Notes: generated by a model from the letters alone, not told the origin. A DNA stretch of 64,000 nucleotides from Peptoniphilus duerdenii ATCC BAA-1640 (GCF_000146345.1 NZ_GL397071.1:1058620-1122619), one strand, 5' to 3'. Counted from the first letter of the stretch, positions 49,208 to 60,076 are shown. A program made the numbers and translations.

Positions 49208-51273
49208 TGAATTATTTACTTGAAATTGGAATGGAAGAGTTGCCAGCAAGATATGTAGACCTTGCACTCATTCAAATAAGAGATAAGGCAGATAAATTTT
49301 TAAGAGACAATCTAATTGATTACAAAGATATAAGAACCTATGCAACACCAAGAAGACTTACTCTTTTTATAGATGGCATAGAAGAATTCCAAAGAGATAT
49401 CGACGAAGAAGTAAAGGGACCTGCAAAGAAGATCGCCTTTGATGAAGATGGAAACCCTACAAAACCACTAGAAGGATTTTTAAAATCTAAGAATTTAAAA
49501 CTAGAAGATATCGAAATAAAAGACTTAAAGGGAACCGAATACGTATACGGACAAGTTCACAAAAAAGGTGAAAAGTCAGAAGAAATTCTAAAGGTCGAAA
49601 TCCCAAGTCTAATAAAAGGTATAACCTTCCCTAAGAATATGAAATGGGGCGGTAAGAATCTTAAATTTGCAAGACCTATTAGATGGGTTGTCAGCATGCT
49701 AGATAGTGAAGTTGTAGAATTTCCTTTCGAAGGAATACCAGTAGGAAGTGTAACTAGAGGTCATAGATTCTTAGGAAGCTCTCATATTGAAATAGATCAC
49801 GTGGACAATTACGAAAAACTTCTTGAAGAAAACTATGTAATCCTAGATCAAAAGAAGAGACTTGAAATTATAAAAATAAATGCAAAAAAAGAAGCGAAAG
49901 CTCTCGGTGGAGAAATAAAAGAAGATAAGGATCTACTAGATGAACTTACCTATATCAACGAATATCCAACTCCTATTACTGGAAATGTAAAAGAAGAATA
50001 TCTAGAACTTCCAGCGGAAGTAATAACCACACCAATGAGAGATCATCTTCGCTACATCCCTGTATATAACGAAGACGGAGATCTACTTCCATACTTCATA
50101 ACCGTTAGAAACGGAACTGATTACAAAAAAGAAGTAGTTTCTAAAGGAAATGAAAAAGTACTAGGAGCGAGACTTGAAGATGCAAAATTCTTCTACAACG
50201 AAGATATCAAAACCAAATTAGAAGATCTAAATGAAAATCTAAAAGGTCTTATGTTCCAAGATAAACTTGGCACAATGTATGATAAATCTCTAAGAATAGA
50301 TAAACTTTCTCGTGAAATAGGAGAAAAATTAGAAGTTGCAGACGAATCTCTAGTAGATTTAAAGAGAGCGGCAGAACTTTCTAAAGCAGATTTAACTACC
50401 AAGATGGTTACAGAATTTACAGAACTTCAAGGAACCATCGGCTCAATCTATTCAAAGCTTCAAGGAGAAAAACCTCTAGTAAGCCAAGCAATCTTCGAAC
50501 AATACCTACCTAGATTTGCAGGAGATGAACTTCCAGAGACAACTATCGGTTCAATCCTTGCCCTAGCAGACAAGATTGACACAATAGTAGGACTATTTGC
50601 AATAGGTCTAATTCCAACTGGATCACAAGACCCATTTGCCCTAAGAAGACTTTCAATCGGAGTTATAAATATTCTAAAGGATAAGAACTGGGATCTATCT
50701 CTAAGCGATATAGTTGACCACGCTCTATACACCTATGTTCAAGAAAATAATCTAACCTTCAACTACGAAGAAGTTAAAGAAAAAATCCTAGATTATTTCA
50801 GAGCTAGAATCAAAAATATTCTTGAAGATATGAATATCAGATACGACATCATCCAAGGTGTAATCGCATCTGATGGAACCGTAATTGAAACAATTGACAA
50901 AGCGATAAAACTAAATGAATTCTTTAAAGAAGATAGAACAGAACTTACAGACGCATTAACTAGAGTTCACAACCTCGCAACCAAGTATGAAGAAGGGGAA
51001 GTTGCCGAAGAAAGATTTGAAGACCCTTCAGAAAAAGAACTCTATAATAGATTTGAATCCATAAGACCAGATGTAGAAACCTTGATAAACGACAAGAAAT
51101 ATGAAGAAGCATTACTTGCTTTAAATCCATTAGTACCATTTATAGATAAATTCTTCGATAGCTGTATGGTGCTTGTAGATGATGAAAATGTAAGAAATAA
51201 CCGTTTAGCACTACTACATTTAATCGATAGCCTTGTAGAAAGAGTAGTGAACATAGAATCTATTAAGGAATAA
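49207..51273 (+). CDS. glyS: Glycyl-tRNA synthetase beta subunit
   Basis: A 688-residue tRNA-recognition subunit. It opens with LLEIGMEELPARYVDLAL, has GPAKKIAFDEDGNPTKPLEG (about 72-91), FPKNMKWGGKNLKFARPIRW (about 141-160), and the HD-like core including TEFTELQGTIGSIYS and ALADKIDTIVGLFAIGLIPT. A C-terminal DALR-type anticodon domain (about 590-688) ends with FFDSCMVLVDDENVRNNRL. Beginning overlaps glyQ; the ccpN-like gene follows 2 bases later. Confidence 0.97.
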   Translation: MNYLLEIGMEELPARYVDLALIQIRDKADKFLRDNLIDYKDIRTYATPRRLTLFIDGIEEFQRDIDEEVKGPAKKIAFDEDGNPTKPLEGFLKSKNLKLEDIEIKDLKGTEYVYGQVHKKGEKSEEILKVEIPSLIKGITFPKNMKWGGKNLKFARPIRWVVSMLDSEVVEFPFEGIPVGSVTRGHRFLGSSHIEIDHVDNYEKLLEENYVILDQKKRLEIIKINAKKEAKALGGEIKEDKDLLDELTYINEYPTPITGNVKEEYLELPAEVITTPMRDHLRYIPVYNEDGDLLPYFITVRNGTDYKKEVVSKGNEKVLGARLEDAKFFYNEDIKTKLEDLNENLKGLMFQDKLGTMYDKSLRIDKLSREIGEKLEVADESLVDLKRAAELSKADLTTKMVTEFTELQGTIGSIYSKLQGEKPLVSQAIFEQYLPRFAGDELPETTIGSILALADKIDTIVGLFAIGLIPTGSQDPFALRRLSIGVINILKDKNWDLSLSDIVDHALYTYVQENNLTFNYEEVKEKILDYFRARIKNILEDMNIRYDIIQGVIASDGTVIETIDKAIKLNEFFKEDRTELTDALTRVHNLATKYEEGEVAEERFEDPSEKELYNRFESIRPDVETLINDKKYEEALLALNPLVPFIDKFFDSCMVLVDDENVRNNRLALLHLIDSLVERVVNIESIKE

Positions 51274-51275
51274 AT

Positions 51276-51893
51276 ATGGAACTAACCAAAAGACAAGAAG
51301 AAATAATTGAAATAGTAAAAGAGGGAGAACCTATAATAGGCGACGAGATTGCTGAAAGATTGGGACTTTCAAGGGCGACCATAAGACCTGATCTTTCCAT
51401 CCTTGTGATGTTAAATATTTTAGGTGCAAGACCTAAGTATGGTTATTACTTCAGAGGAGATGTGGACACCCAATCTATAAACAATAAACTTCAAAAGATG
51501 TTGGTAAAGGACTATATGTCCACCTCAGCAATTTTAGACGAAGAAGATAGCATAAACGATGCGATAGTAGAACTATTTGCATCAGATATTGGAACTATAT
51601 TCGTAACGAGCAAATCAAAATTAATCGGAGTAGTAAGCAGAAAAGATTTACTAAGAGCCACCATGACGAAGATGGATATAGAAACCACTCCCGTTTCAGT
51701 GATCATGACTAGAATGCCAAATGTGTTTACCGTAAGCCCTAGGGCAACTGTAAAAGAAGCGGCTCAAATTTTATATAATCATGATGTGGACGCTATTCCA
51801 GTTATAAATCAACATTTAAAAGTGGTTGGAAGATGGACCAAGACCAATGCGCTAAATGTATTTATAGAATTATCTAAGACTAAGGAAGATTAA
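51276..51893 (+). CDS. ccpN: CcpN-like repressor, HTH plus two CBS domains
   Basis: A 205-residue regulator. An N-terminal winged helix-turn-helix (about 1-65) has DEIAERLGLSRATIRPDLSI. Two CBS domains (about 75-135 and 140-200) follow, with IFVTSKSKLIGVVSRKDLL and VDAIPVINQHLKVVGRWTK, which sense nucleotides. In Bacillus CcpN represses gluconeogenic genes and sits between glyS and yqfL, exactly as here. Symbol by synteny and domain match; direct targets unknown. Confidence 0.9.
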   Translation: MELTKRQEEIIEIVKEGEPIIGDEIAERLGLSRATIRPDLSILVMLNILGARPKYGYYFRGDVDTQSINNKLQKMLVKDYMSTSAILDEEDSINDAIVELFASDIGTIFVTSKSKLIGVVSRKDLLRATMTKMDIETTPVSVIMTRMPNVFTVSPRATVKEAAQILYNHDVDAIPVINQHLKVVGRWTKTNALNVFIELSKTKED

Positions 51894-51894
51894 T

Positions 51895-52707
51895 ATGCCT
51901 AATATTTCAATATTCGTAATCTCCGACTCAGTTGGAGAGACAGGAGAACTAATTGCTAAAGCATCTGTAAAACAGTTTGAAGCTACAGACTACGAAATTA
52001 GAAGATTTCCATACCACAACAGCGTCGAACAAATAAAACCGATTATGGAGATGGCTTCCAGATGTAAAAAAGCGGTGGTTGTGTACACCAACGTAGTTCA
52101 AGAAACTAGGGACTACATTCAAATGAAGGGAAGGGAACTCGGCATCCATCTTATAGATGTAATGGGCGAGCCACTCTATGAATTTGAAAAAGCATTGGGA
52201 CATCCTCCACTTAGAGAACCTGGACTAATAAGGCGTCTTGACGAAAATTATTTCAAAAAAGTGGAGGCAATTGAATTTGCAGTTAAGTATGATGATGGCA
52301 AGGATCCTAGGGGAGCTAAGAAAGCTGACATATGCCTAGTAGGTATCTCTAGAACTTCTAAGACTCCGCTTTCAATGTACCTTGCAAATAAAAATTACAA
52401 AGTCGCAAACATTCCATTGGTTCCAGAAGTACCGGTACCACAAGAAGTTTATGACAAGGATGTAAATAGGGTAATCGGACTTACATGTAGACCGAGAAAA
52501 CTTATTTCCATAAGAGAAGAAAGGCTTAGATCACTGGGACTTTCTCAAGGCGCAAAATACGCTGATATAGAAAGAATCAGAGAAGAGCTTATGTACGCAG
52601 ATGAAGTCATGAGAAAACTTGGCTGTGTAGTTATAGACGTAACTGATAAGGCAATAGAAGAAACTGCAGAGATAGTGCTCGATCATATGAAAAGTGTAGG
52701 ACTATGA
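51895..52707 (+). CDS. PPDK/PEP synthetase regulatory protein, bifunctional kinase-phosphorylase
   Basis: A 270-residue DUF299 protein that phosphorylates and dephosphorylates pyruvate phosphate dikinase or PEP synthetase on threonine with ADP and phosphate. The start FVISDSVGETGELIAKASVK holds the first motif. The P-loop GISRTSKTPLSMYLANKNYK is at about 149-168, and VIGLTCRPRKLISIREERL (about 203-221) follows. It stands directly after the ccpN-like gene as yqfL does in Bacillus. The target enzyme is not in the window. Confidence 0.93.
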   Translation: MPNISIFVISDSVGETGELIAKASVKQFEATDYEIRRFPYHNSVEQIKPIMEMASRCKKAVVVYTNVVQETRDYIQMKGRELGIHLIDVMGEPLYEFEKALGHPPLREPGLIRRLDENYFKKVEAIEFAVKYDDGKDPRGAKKADICLVGISRTSKTPLSMYLANKNYKVANIPLVPEVPVPQEVYDKDVNRVIGLTCRPRKLISIREERLRSLGLSQGAKYADIERIREELMYADEVMRKLGCVVIDVTDKAIEETAEIVLDHMKSVGL

Positions 52708-53726
52708 ATATAAGAGAAAATAGGGAGATTCTTGAAGAGAAAATTTTAAAACCCTACGCATGCCATTCAAAGGATGCGAAGAGAAAGTACGCTGAAGAAG
52801 ATTGTAAAATCAGAACCAGTTACCAAAGGGATAGGGATAGAATCATCCATTCAAAATCTTTTAGAAGATTAAAACACAAGACCCAGGTCTTTATCAGTCC
52901 AGGCAGAGACCACTTTAGAACCAGACTCACCCACACATTGGAAGTGCAACAGATTGCAAGGACCATTGCAAGGGCACTTGAATTAAATGAAGATTTGGTA
53001 GAAGCGATAGCTTTGGGCCACGACCTTGGTCATACTCCATTTGGTCACAGTGGAGAGACTGTTTTAAATAGACTTAAACCAGGTGGATTTCGCCACAACG
53101 AACAATCCATAAGGGTGGTGGATTTTCTAGAAACAGGAGAGAAGAGAAGAGGACTAAATCTAACAGAAGATGTGTTAGATGGAATCCTTCATCACACCGG
53201 AGACAGAATGGCATCCACCTTGGAAGGAAAAATAATTAAGTTTGCAGATAGAATTGCCTATATTAACCACGATATAGATGATGCTATTAGGGCGGGAATT
53301 TTAAAAGAAGAAGACCTTCCAAAAGAAGAAATAGAAATACTCGGTAGCACCCATTCAGCAAGAATTGGCACCATGATCAGCTCAATCATAAATAAATCCT
53401 ACGGCGAAGAAATAATTGAAATGGAGCCGGAAGTTTATGAAGCGACTATGAACCTTAGAAAATTTATGTTTGATAGGGTCTACCTGGATAAAAATGTAAA
53501 AGTTGAAGATACGAAAGTAGATAGAATACTTACATATCTCTACAATTTTTACAAAAAAGATTTATATAGAATACCGAAAGAACATCTAAGTTTGTATGAA
53601 AATATTGAACACACAGAGGACGAAATAGTGGCAGACTATATAGCGGGCATGACAGATACCTTCGCCATCCATGTGTTTAGAGAGATATGCATTCCTAAAG
53701 GATGGGATAGTAGAGATGAGAATTGA
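52704..53726 (+). CDS. dgt: dGTPase-like HD-domain triphosphohydrolase
   Basis: A 340-residue HD-superfamily enzyme converting dGTP (and other dNTPs in relatives) to nucleoside and triphosphate. RRLKHKTQVFISPGRDHFRT (about 53-72), HTLEVQQIARTIARAL (about 76-91), HD motif ALGHDLGHTPFGHSGE (about 100-115) and FADRIAYINHDIDDAIRAG (metal ligand Asp) are seen. It is not part of the Bacillus order at this position, where another gene lies; clostridia often have dgt before dnaG. Four-base overlap with the gene before and 11-base overlap with dnaG. Confidence 0.93.
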   Translation: MNIRENREILEEKILKPYACHSKDAKRKYAEEDCKIRTSYQRDRDRIIHSKSFRRLKHKTQVFISPGRDHFRTRLTHTLEVQQIARTIARALELNEDLVEAIALGHDLGHTPFGHSGETVLNRLKPGGFRHNEQSIRVVDFLETGEKRRGLNLTEDVLDGILHHTGDRMASTLEGKIIKFADRIAYINHDIDDAIRAGILKEEDLPKEEIEILGSTHSARIGTMISSIINKSYGEEIIEMEPEVYEATMNLRKFMFDRVYLDKNVKVEDTKVDRILTYLYNFYKKDLYRIPKEHLSLYENIEHTEDEIVADYIAGMTDTFAIHVFREICIPKGWDSRDEN

Positions 53727-55512
53727 CGACAGAGTTTTGGATGAAATACGCCAAAAATCAAGTATCGTAGATGTTATAAGTGAATATGTAGATTTAAAGA
53801 AAAAGGGCTCAAACTACATGGGATTGTGCCCTTTTCATTCTGAAAAAACCCCTTCATTTTCCGTATCAGAATCGAAGCAAATATTTAAATGTTTTGGATG
53901 CAGCGCTGGCGGCGATGTGATCACATTTATAATGAAGATTGAGCATTTATCTTTTATAGAAGCAGTAAAATTCTTGGCAGAGAAATATAATATTGAACTA
54001 AGTGAAGAAAAAGTAGACAAAAAGAAACTCGATAAAATTACGAGATGCTATGAAGCCAATGTGCTTGCAGCAAAATTTTATATGCAAAATCTAAAGAATA
54101 ATAAGATGGCACTTGAATACTTAGAGAGAAGAGAAATAGGTCCAGAAGTTATTACTGCCTATGGGCTTGGCTTTGCGGAAGATAGCTGGAACAATCTGCT
54201 TAACTATATGAAGTCCAACGGATATAACGAAGAGGAACTAGTAGAGTACAACCTGGTTTCTAAATCACAAAATGGAAAGTACTTTGATAGATTTAGAAAT
54301 CGAATTATGTTTCCGATCATCGATTTAAGACGAAGGGTAATTGCCTTTGGTGGAAGAGTTATGGACGATTCCATGCCAAAATATTTAAATAGCACAGATA
54401 CAGTTGTATTTCATAAGGGAAGAAATCTCTACAACCAAAATATAGTAAAAAATTTAGACAGAAGTAGAATTATTCTCGTAGAAGGCTACATGGATGTTAT
54501 TTCTCTCTACAAAAGTGGTATAAAGTATAGTGTAGCAAGTCTAGGTACAGCACTTACTCCAGAGCAGGCAGAGCTTGTAAAAAAATTCGGCAAAGATGTA
54601 TACATCTGCTACGACGGAGATGAGGCAGGCATAAGAGCTACGAAGCGCGCCATTGGGATTTTGAGATCTGTTGGAGTAAATCCAAAGATCATAAGACTTC
54701 CTGAAGGACTTGATCCAGATGAATATTTAAAAAAATATGGAGCATTCAACTTCGAAGTGACCTTATCTGAAGCGACAAACTATTTTGAATACTTGATCGA
54801 AGATCTAAAGAAAAACTTCGACATAAGTACCACGGATGGGATGACTGGATTCTTAGTGGAATCAGCAAAACTTGTCGCTACAATAAAAAACCCTATTGAA
54901 AGGGATCTTGAAATCGACAGACTCTCAAAAGATTATAAAGTTACGAGATCTGCAATTATAAACTATATAAACAGAAACAAACAAAATTACGAGGACAAGA
55001 GAGAAAGAAATAGGGAATATAATTTAAAAAATAGTAGACAAACTACAAAGCCGGTAGCTAAAAATATACAAAACGGATTTAAAAAATCAAAATACCAACT
55101 TATGGCTTATGCAGCGGCTGACGAAAATTATATAAAGATAATTAAAAAGTACTTAAACTTAGAAGAATACCTCGAAAAAAATGAAGTAGAGGTCATAAAA
55201 TCTTTGGAAGAAGCCTATGAAAAAAGTGCAAAAGATCCACTTGAAGATTTAAAAGAAAGTGGCAAAATTACAGAGACTTCCTACAGAATTATAAAAGAAA
55301 TTGAAGTCTCCCATGAATATCCAGATAAAATCATAGAAGAACTTGCAAAGACTATTATAAAGAGTAAGCTACAAGAAGATTTAAAATCGAATCTATCAAA
55401 ATTGGAAAAATTAGATAGAAATGAGCCAAATTACAAAGAAAAATTGAAAGAATTATCAGAAATTATTATAGATTTAAACCAAAAACTTAAAGGAGAAATG
55501 AAAAATGACTGA
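53716..55512 (+). CDS. dnaG: DNA primase
   Basis: A 598-residue primase making RNA primers. The N-terminal CHC2 zinc domain has [13 protein letters not shown] and [11 protein letters not shown] (about 37-66). The RNA polymerase core follows with [20 protein letters not shown] and [23 protein letters not shown] motifs [13 protein letters not shown] (about 255-267) and [15 protein letters not shown] (about 297-311) hold the catalytic acids. A helical DnaB-binding tail ends it. The start is ATG 53716 inside the end of dgt; the frame to 53671 lies in dgt. It overlaps rpoD by 8 bases. Confidence 0.96.
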   Translation: MRIDDRVLDEIRQKSSIVDVISEYVDLKKKGSNYMGLCPFHSEKTPSFSVSESKQIFKCFGCSAGGDVITFIMKIEHLSFIEAVKFLAEKYNIELSEEKVDKKKLDKITRCYEANVLAAKFYMQNLKNNKMALEYLERREIGPEVITAYGLGFAEDSWNNLLNYMKSNGYNEEELVEYNLVSKSQNGKYFDRFRNRIMFPIIDLRRRVIAFGGRVMDDSMPKYLNSTDTVVFHKGRNLYNQNIVKNLDRSRIILVEGYMDVISLYKSGIKYSVASLGTALTPEQAELVKKFGKDVYICYDGDEAGIRATKRAIGILRSVGVNPKIIRLPEGLDPDEYLKKYGAFNFEVTLSEATNYFEYLIEDLKKNFDISTTDGMTGFLVESAKLVATIKNPIERDLEIDRLSKDYKVTRSAIINYINRNKQNYEDKRERNREYNLKNSRQTTKPVAKNIQNGFKKSKYQLMAYAAADENYIKIIKKYLNLEEYLEKNEVEVIKSLEEAYEKSAKDPLEDLKESGKITETSYRIIKEIEVSHEYPDKIIEELAKTIIKSKLQEDLKSNLSKLEKLDRNEPNYKEKLKELSEIIIDLNQKLKGEMKND

Positions 55513-56617
55513 TCATTTAGATTTTGAAGATGAAGATCAATCTATGTCTAAAGACTCCATAGTAGATTCTCTCATGAAGACAGGAAAGAAAAAGGGAAAT
55601 CTTACCTATGAAGAAATAGTAGATGCTCTAGATGAAATTCCTATGGAAAGTGATGAAATTGATTCATTGTATAAAGAATTTGAAAAAAAAGGCATCGAAC
55701 TATTGGATGAAGAGATAGGTGACGATGAAGATGATGACGATGATAAGATCGACTTATCTAAAGAAGATTTGTCCGTTCCAAAGGGAATAAGTGTAGACGA
55801 TCCTGTGAGAATGTACTTAAAGGAAATCGGTAAAATTCCTCTATTAACAGCGGACGAAGAAGTGGTCATAGCAAAGAGAATGGAAAAGGGAGACAGGGAA
55901 GCTGCAAGAGAACTTGCTGAAGCGAACCTAAGACTTGTAGTATCCATCGCCAAAAGATACGTAGGAAGAGGAATGAGTTTCCTTGACTTGATTCAAGAAG
56001 GTAACCTTGGACTTATGAAAGCGGTAGACAAATTCGACTACACAAAGGGATTTAAATTCTCAACCTATGCAACCTGGTGGATTAGACAAGCCATCACAAG
56101 AGCCATTGCAGACCAAGCAAGAACCATAAGGATTCCTGTTCACATGGTGGAAACAATAAATAAACTTGTGAGAATTCAAAGACAATTGGTGCAAGATCTA
56201 GGTAGAGATCCATCTCCAGAAGAAATTGCAGAAGAGATGAATATAGATGTGGAAAGGGTTCGTGAAATTCAAAAGATCGCACAAGAACCAGTATCTTTAG
56301 AGACACCAATCGGTGAAGAAGAAGACTCCCATCTTGGAGATTTTATCCCTGATGAAGAAATCCAATCACCACAGGACGCTGCAACATTTACACTTCTAAG
56401 AGAACAACTTGGAGATGTCCTCGACACTCTTACAGATAGAGAAAAGAAAGTCTTGACCCTAAGATTTGGACTTGAAGACGGCAGAAATAGAACTCTTGAA
56501 GAAGTTGGCAAAGAATTCGATGTCACAAGAGAAAGAATAAGACAGATTGAAGCAAAAGCACTTAGAAAACTTCGCCACCCAAGCAGAAGTAGAAAATTAA
56601 AGGATTATTTGGAATGA
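55505..56617 (+). CDS. rpoD: Primary RNA polymerase sigma factor SigA/RpoD
   Basis: A 370-residue housekeeping sigma factor. A short region 1.1 and an unusually acidic stretch ([16 protein letters not shown], about 72-87) precede region 1.2 [20 protein letters not shown] (about 99-118). Region 2 has [18 protein letters not shown] (about 186-203), region 3 follows, and region 4 has [20 protein letters not shown] and the helix-turn-helix [20 protein letters not shown] (about 329-348). It recognises TTGACA/TATAAT promoters such as those called in this window. dnaG-rpoD order is typical. Confidence 0.98.
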   Translation: MTDHLDFEDEDQSMSKDSIVDSLMKTGKKKGNLTYEEIVDALDEIPMESDEIDSLYKEFEKKGIELLDEEIGDDEDDDDDKIDLSKEDLSVPKGISVDDPVRMYLKEIGKIPLLTADEEVVIAKRMEKGDREAARELAEANLRLVVSIAKRYVGRGMSFLDLIQEGNLGLMKAVDKFDYTKGFKFSTYATWWIRQAITRAIADQARTIRIPVHMVETINKLVRIQRQLVQDLGRDPSPEEIAEEMNIDVERVREIQKIAQEPVSLETPIGEEEDSHLGDFIPDEEIQSPQDAATFTLLREQLGDVLDTLTDREKKVLTLRFGLEDGRNRTLEEVGKEFDVTRERIRQIEAKALRKLRHPSRSRKLKDYLE

Positions 56618-57300
56618 TTTCTAAGAGATTAAATAAAATATCTAGCCATATAAAGGGAAAGAGAATGGCTGACATAGGCACAGATCACGGTCTTGTGCCT
56701 ATTTTTCTAATTGAAAATAAAATCGTAGACTATGCCATAGCTGCAGATATTTCAAAACCATCCCTTCAAAAGGCAATAGATTTAGCAAAAGAAAAAAATA
56801 TAGAACTGGACGCAAGGCTCGGAGATGGCATGGAGGTTTTAAATCCGGAAGATGGAATCGAAACTGTAGTAATAGCTGGCATGGGAGGAGTCTTGATCGG
56901 AGAGATACTTTCCGCATCAGAAATTTCTAAGAATGTTAGACTCATCCTCCAACCGATGCAAGGTGCAAGAGAACTTAGAAAATATTTATTTGAAAACGGA
57001 TACGAAATAGTAGATGAAGATGTGGTTTTTGAAGACGATAGATACTTCGAGATAATCGTCGCAGAATATGATGGTAAGATAAGAGAAGTTTCAAATGAAA
57101 TGGAACTTAAAATCCCAATAAAGGCTCTTAGAAAAAATCAGGAAGAAGCATTTTTATATGTAGATTATCTAAAAGGTGCAAATCTTTTCATAATGAAAGG
57201 ACTAAAACAGGGTAAGAGAGCCCTTAAGAGATATATAGAACTGAAAAAAGAAGTGAATTATTATGAAAAAATCAATGACAAGTACAGAAAAAATAATTGA
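56614..57300 (+). CDS. trmK: tRNA (adenine22-N1)-methyltransferase
   Basis: A 228-residue class I methyltransferase, YqfN/TrmK family, which makes m1A22 in some tRNAs. [17 protein letters not shown] (about 20-36) is the SAM loop, [16 protein letters not shown] and [15 protein letters not shown] (about 87-101, replacing the NPPY-type motif) follow. A C-terminal helical coiled region ends it. It overlaps rpoD by four bases and the Nif3-like gene by 38, matching the Bacillus yqfN-yqfO order. Confidence 0.94.
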   Translation: MISKRLNKISSHIKGKRMADIGTDHGLVPIFLIENKIVDYAIAADISKPSLQKAIDLAKEKNIELDARLGDGMEVLNPEDGIETVVIAGMGGVLIGEILSASEISKNVRLILQPMQGARELRKYLFENGYEIVDEDVVFEDDRYFEIIVAEYDGKIREVSNEMELKIPIKALRKNQEEAFLYVDYLKGANLFIMKGLKQGKRALKRYIELKKEVNYYEKINDKYRKNN

Positions 57301-58018
57301 ATATATAAGAAAGATTGCTCCGGAACAGTATCAGGAAGAATGGGACAACTCCGGCTACCAAGTTAGAATAAAGAACGAAACAGAAAAGGTCATCCTATGT
57401 ATGGACGTAACGGATAAAGTTATTGATCATGCAGTAGAAAGTGGAGTAAAATTAATTATCTCCCACCATCCGATGATATTTACGGGCATAAAGAGAATAG
57501 ACGAAGATAGCTACCTTGGAAAAAATATAATTAAACTTATAGAAAATAAAATTTCTGTCTACTCATCCCACACCAGCCTTGACGTTTCAGATAAAGGTGT
57601 AAACGTCGCATTGGCAGAAGCTCTTGGACTTCCAATAGTAGAAAACTTTGCCATGACTGATAGTACAACCATTGGCTACGTTCTTGAAAATAATATTGGG
57701 GATGAAATCTACGAAAGATTAAATGCTCTCGGAGCAATCTTCTACGGCAAAAAAGTGCCAGTTGAAAGGCTTGCTATCGTAGGAGGTTCTGGTATGAGCT
57801 ACTTCGACGAGGTAGTATCCAGAGGTCTTAATATGTATATAACCGGAGATGTGAAGCACCACGACGGACAGAGAGCCTACGAAGATAATATTTCTCTAGT
57901 GGATCTTACCCATTATGGTTCAGAAAAATTTGCATTAGATAAGTTAAAAGAGCTTTTGGAAGAAAAATTTACAATAGATGTGGAAATAATTGACACAAAT
58001 TTTAAGTTTTATATATAA
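57263..58018 (+). CDS. Nif3-like dinuclear metal centre protein
   Basis: A 251-residue hexameric GTP cyclohydrolase I type 2/YqfO family protein with an unclear physiological role. Metal ligands lie in LIISHHPMIFTG (about 60-71), SSHTSLDVSDKGVN (about 95-108) and near the end ITGDVKHHDGQRA (about 194-206), LTHYGSEKF. N-terminus EEWDNSGYQVR is the family start signature. The long 38-base overlap with trmK is notable but the frame is clear. Last gene of the phoH-to-yqfO block. Confidence 0.93.
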   Translation: MKKSMTSTEKIIEYIRKIAPEQYQEEWDNSGYQVRIKNETEKVILCMDVTDKVIDHAVESGVKLIISHHPMIFTGIKRIDEDSYLGKNIIKLIENKISVYSSHTSLDVSDKGVNVALAEALGLPIVENFAMTDSTTIGYVLENNIGDEIYERLNALGAIFYGKKVPVERLAIVGGSGMSYFDEVVSRGLNMYITGDVKHHDGQRAYEDNISLVDLTHYGSEKFALDKLKELLEEKFTIDVEIIDTNFKFYI

Positions 58019-58061
58019 TATAAAAATGAAAAAACTTTAAATATAAGACAAAGAGGTGCTT

Positions 58062-58835
58062 ATGATAGAAATAAAAAATCTTACGAAGATCTTCAAACTG
58101 ACGAAGAAGATGAAGAAAGAACTAAAGACTAAGGACAGTGAAAAAATCGCTGTAAATAATATTAATTTAAGTATCAAAGAAGGGGAAATATTTGGGATTC
58201 TAGGAACCAACGGCGCCGGTAAGACCACAACCCTAAGAATTATTTCCACACTTCTTAAGCCAACTTCTGGCACTGTAGAAGTAAATGGATTAGATACGGT
58301 AAAAAATGGAGAGAAGGTAAGAGAGAAGATTGGATTTTTAACTTCAGAAATAAAACTCGATCCAAACTTCACACCGGATTATCTCTTTGATTTCTTCGGC
58401 GAACTTAGAAATGTTCCAAAAGCAACAATAAAAGAGAGAAAAGAAAAATTATTTTCATACTTTGGAATAGATGATTTTAAACACAAGAAGATCGAAGAAC
58501 TTTCCACAGGAATGAAGCAAAAAGCAGCAATTGCGGTGAGCCTTATGCACAATCCAGAAATAATAATCTTTGACGAACCGACATCCGGTCTTGATATTAT
58601 AACCGCAAAATCTGTACTTGACTATATAAAAGAACTTAAATCAGAAAATAAAACCATCATAATGTCCACCCACAATATGACCGAAGCGGAAAAAGTCTGC
58701 GACAGAATCGGAATTATAATCGATGGCAAGCTAGTGTTTCACGGAACTATTGACGAAGTGGTAGAAAAGACTGATGCAAAAGATTTGGAAGAAGCATTTT
58801 TTAAACTTTATTCAAATGAAAAAGGAGAAGACTAA
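58062..58835 (+). CDS. ABC transporter ATPase, NatA-like
   Basis: A 257-residue ABC-2 type exporter ATPase. Walker A GTNGAGKTTTLRIISTL (about 46-62), an insertion of lysine-rich residues before it (KIFKLTKKMKKELKTKDSEK), signature ELSTGMKQKAAIAVSL, Walker B IIIFDEPTSGLDI and switch IMSTHNMTEAEK are seen. The start is ATG 58062 behind AAGAGGTG; the GTG at 58056 is within that site. The permease follows with a TAATG overlap. Sodium export is known for NatAB, but the substrate here is unknown. Confidence 0.92.
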   Translation: MIEIKNLTKIFKLTKKMKKELKTKDSEKIAVNNINLSIKEGEIFGILGTNGAGKTTTLRIISTLLKPTSGTVEVNGLDTVKNGEKVREKIGFLTSEIKLDPNFTPDYLFDFFGELRNVPKATIKERKEKLFSYFGIDDFKHKKIEELSTGMKQKAAIAVSLMHNPEIIIFDEPTSGLDIITAKSVLDYIKELKSENKTIIMSTHNMTEAEKVCDRIGIIIDGKLVFHGTIDEVVEKTDAKDLEEAFFKLYSNEKGED

Positions 58836-60028
58836 TGGGAATGATGATAATACTTAAGAAAGAACTGAGAAGAGTCTTCGGCGATAAAAAAATGATTTTT
58901 GGAATGTTCATCTTGCCACCACTTATGATGGTAATTATATTTTCACTGATTGGAAATACAATGAACAATATGATGGACGATATGAAAACCCACAAATCTC
59001 TTGTTTATTTCTCCAACCTAGATGAAAAGACAAAAGCAGATTTTGGAAGCATTGCCGAAACCATGACCATCGAGAGTATAAAAGATGGGGAGATGGAAAA
59101 TCTAAAAGAGAAGCTTAAAAATGGAGAGATAGATGCGATAGTAGAACTTCCATCTGATTTCAGACAAAAAATCGAAAACTATGATAGAGAAAATATCCCG
59201 AATATAAATATTTTTTACAACCCTTCAGAAGACAATTCCGATATGGCATATAAAAAACTTGAGTCAGTATTCGATGAAGGTATAAAGAAAAATATTATAA
59301 AAGAAAGAATAGGAGACGAAAAAATATTAGAAGTATTCACCATCAATAAGGATGTAGATGGACAGATTTTCAAAGAAGAAAAGATGTCTGGCAAAGCACT
59401 ATCTATGATGCTTCCATATTTTATTGTTATCATGCTCTATAGCTCCATCATGGGTCTTTCAATCGATACATTTACAGGAGAAAAAGAAAGAGGAACTATG
59501 GCAAGCCTTCTTCTTGCACCGATAAAGAGAACAGACATCGTCCTTGGAAAATTAATCGGACTTACACTAATCTCCATGATATCTTCGATTGCCTATGTGG
59601 TTTCAATGTCAATCGTAATGCCAAAAGCAATGTCCTTTGGTCAAGATACTACTGTGAAATTTACATTTACTCAGTTTGGACAGATTGCACTTATAATGCT
59701 TTCAATGGCATTTCTAATGGTGGCGATGATTTCTATAATTGCAACCTATGCAAAGAATGCAAAGGAAGCGGGCACATATATAGCTCCGCTCTATATTATT
59801 GTCATAGTTGCAGGAGTTTTGACCATGACCTCAACGGGAGAAGCATCTCCAATTAAATTCTTGATTCCAATCTACGGAAGCTGCCTTGCAATAGGTCGTT
59901 CTATAGTTTCTGAATTAGATACTTTAAATCTTATCTATTCAGTTGGATCCAACGTACTAATTGGACTAGTATTCTCATTCATCGTTGCCAAGATGTTTGG
60001 AAGCGAAAAAATAATGTTTAACGCATAA
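58835..60028 (+). CDS. ABC-2 type permease, NatB-like
   Basis: A 397-residue exporter permease. One N-terminal helix (about 20-43, FGMFILPPLMMVIIFSLIG) is followed by an about 140-residue extracytoplasmic region and then five or six helices (about 180-390). ALSMMLPYFIVIMLYSSIMG, GEKERGTMASLLLAPIKRTD and the following GKLIGL are family hallmarks. It overlaps the ATPase gene and ends at a strong terminator. Confidence 0.92.
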   Translation: MGMMIILKKELRRVFGDKKMIFGMFILPPLMMVIIFSLIGNTMNNMMDDMKTHKSLVYFSNLDEKTKADFGSIAETMTIESIKDGEMENLKEKLKNGEIDAIVELPSDFRQKIENYDRENIPNINIFYNPSEDNSDMAYKKLESVFDEGIKKNIIKERIGDEKILEVFTINKDVDGQIFKEEKMSGKALSMMLPYFIVIMLYSSIMGLSIDTFTGEKERGTMASLLLAPIKRTDIVLGKLIGLTLISMISSIAYVVSMSIVMPKAMSFGQDTTVKFTFTQFGQIALIMLSMAFLMVAMISIIATYAKNAKEAGTYIAPLYIIVIVAGVLTMTSTGEASPIKFLIPIYGSCLAIGRSIVSELDTLNLIYSVGSNVLIGLVFSFIVAKMFGSEKIMFNA

Positions 60029-60030
60029 AA

Positions 60031-60065
60031 ATTTAACCCATTCGCAGTTGAATGGGTTTTTTAAT
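60031..60065. terminator. Terminator after the NatAB-like genes
   Basis: Stem AACCCATTC-gcagtt-GAATGGGTT (60036-60059) with T after it; the left flank AAAAATTT gives a weaker T run on the minus strand, so it may also end the exonuclease transcript. Confidence 0.85.
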
Positions 60066-60076
60066 GTTTATTTTTA

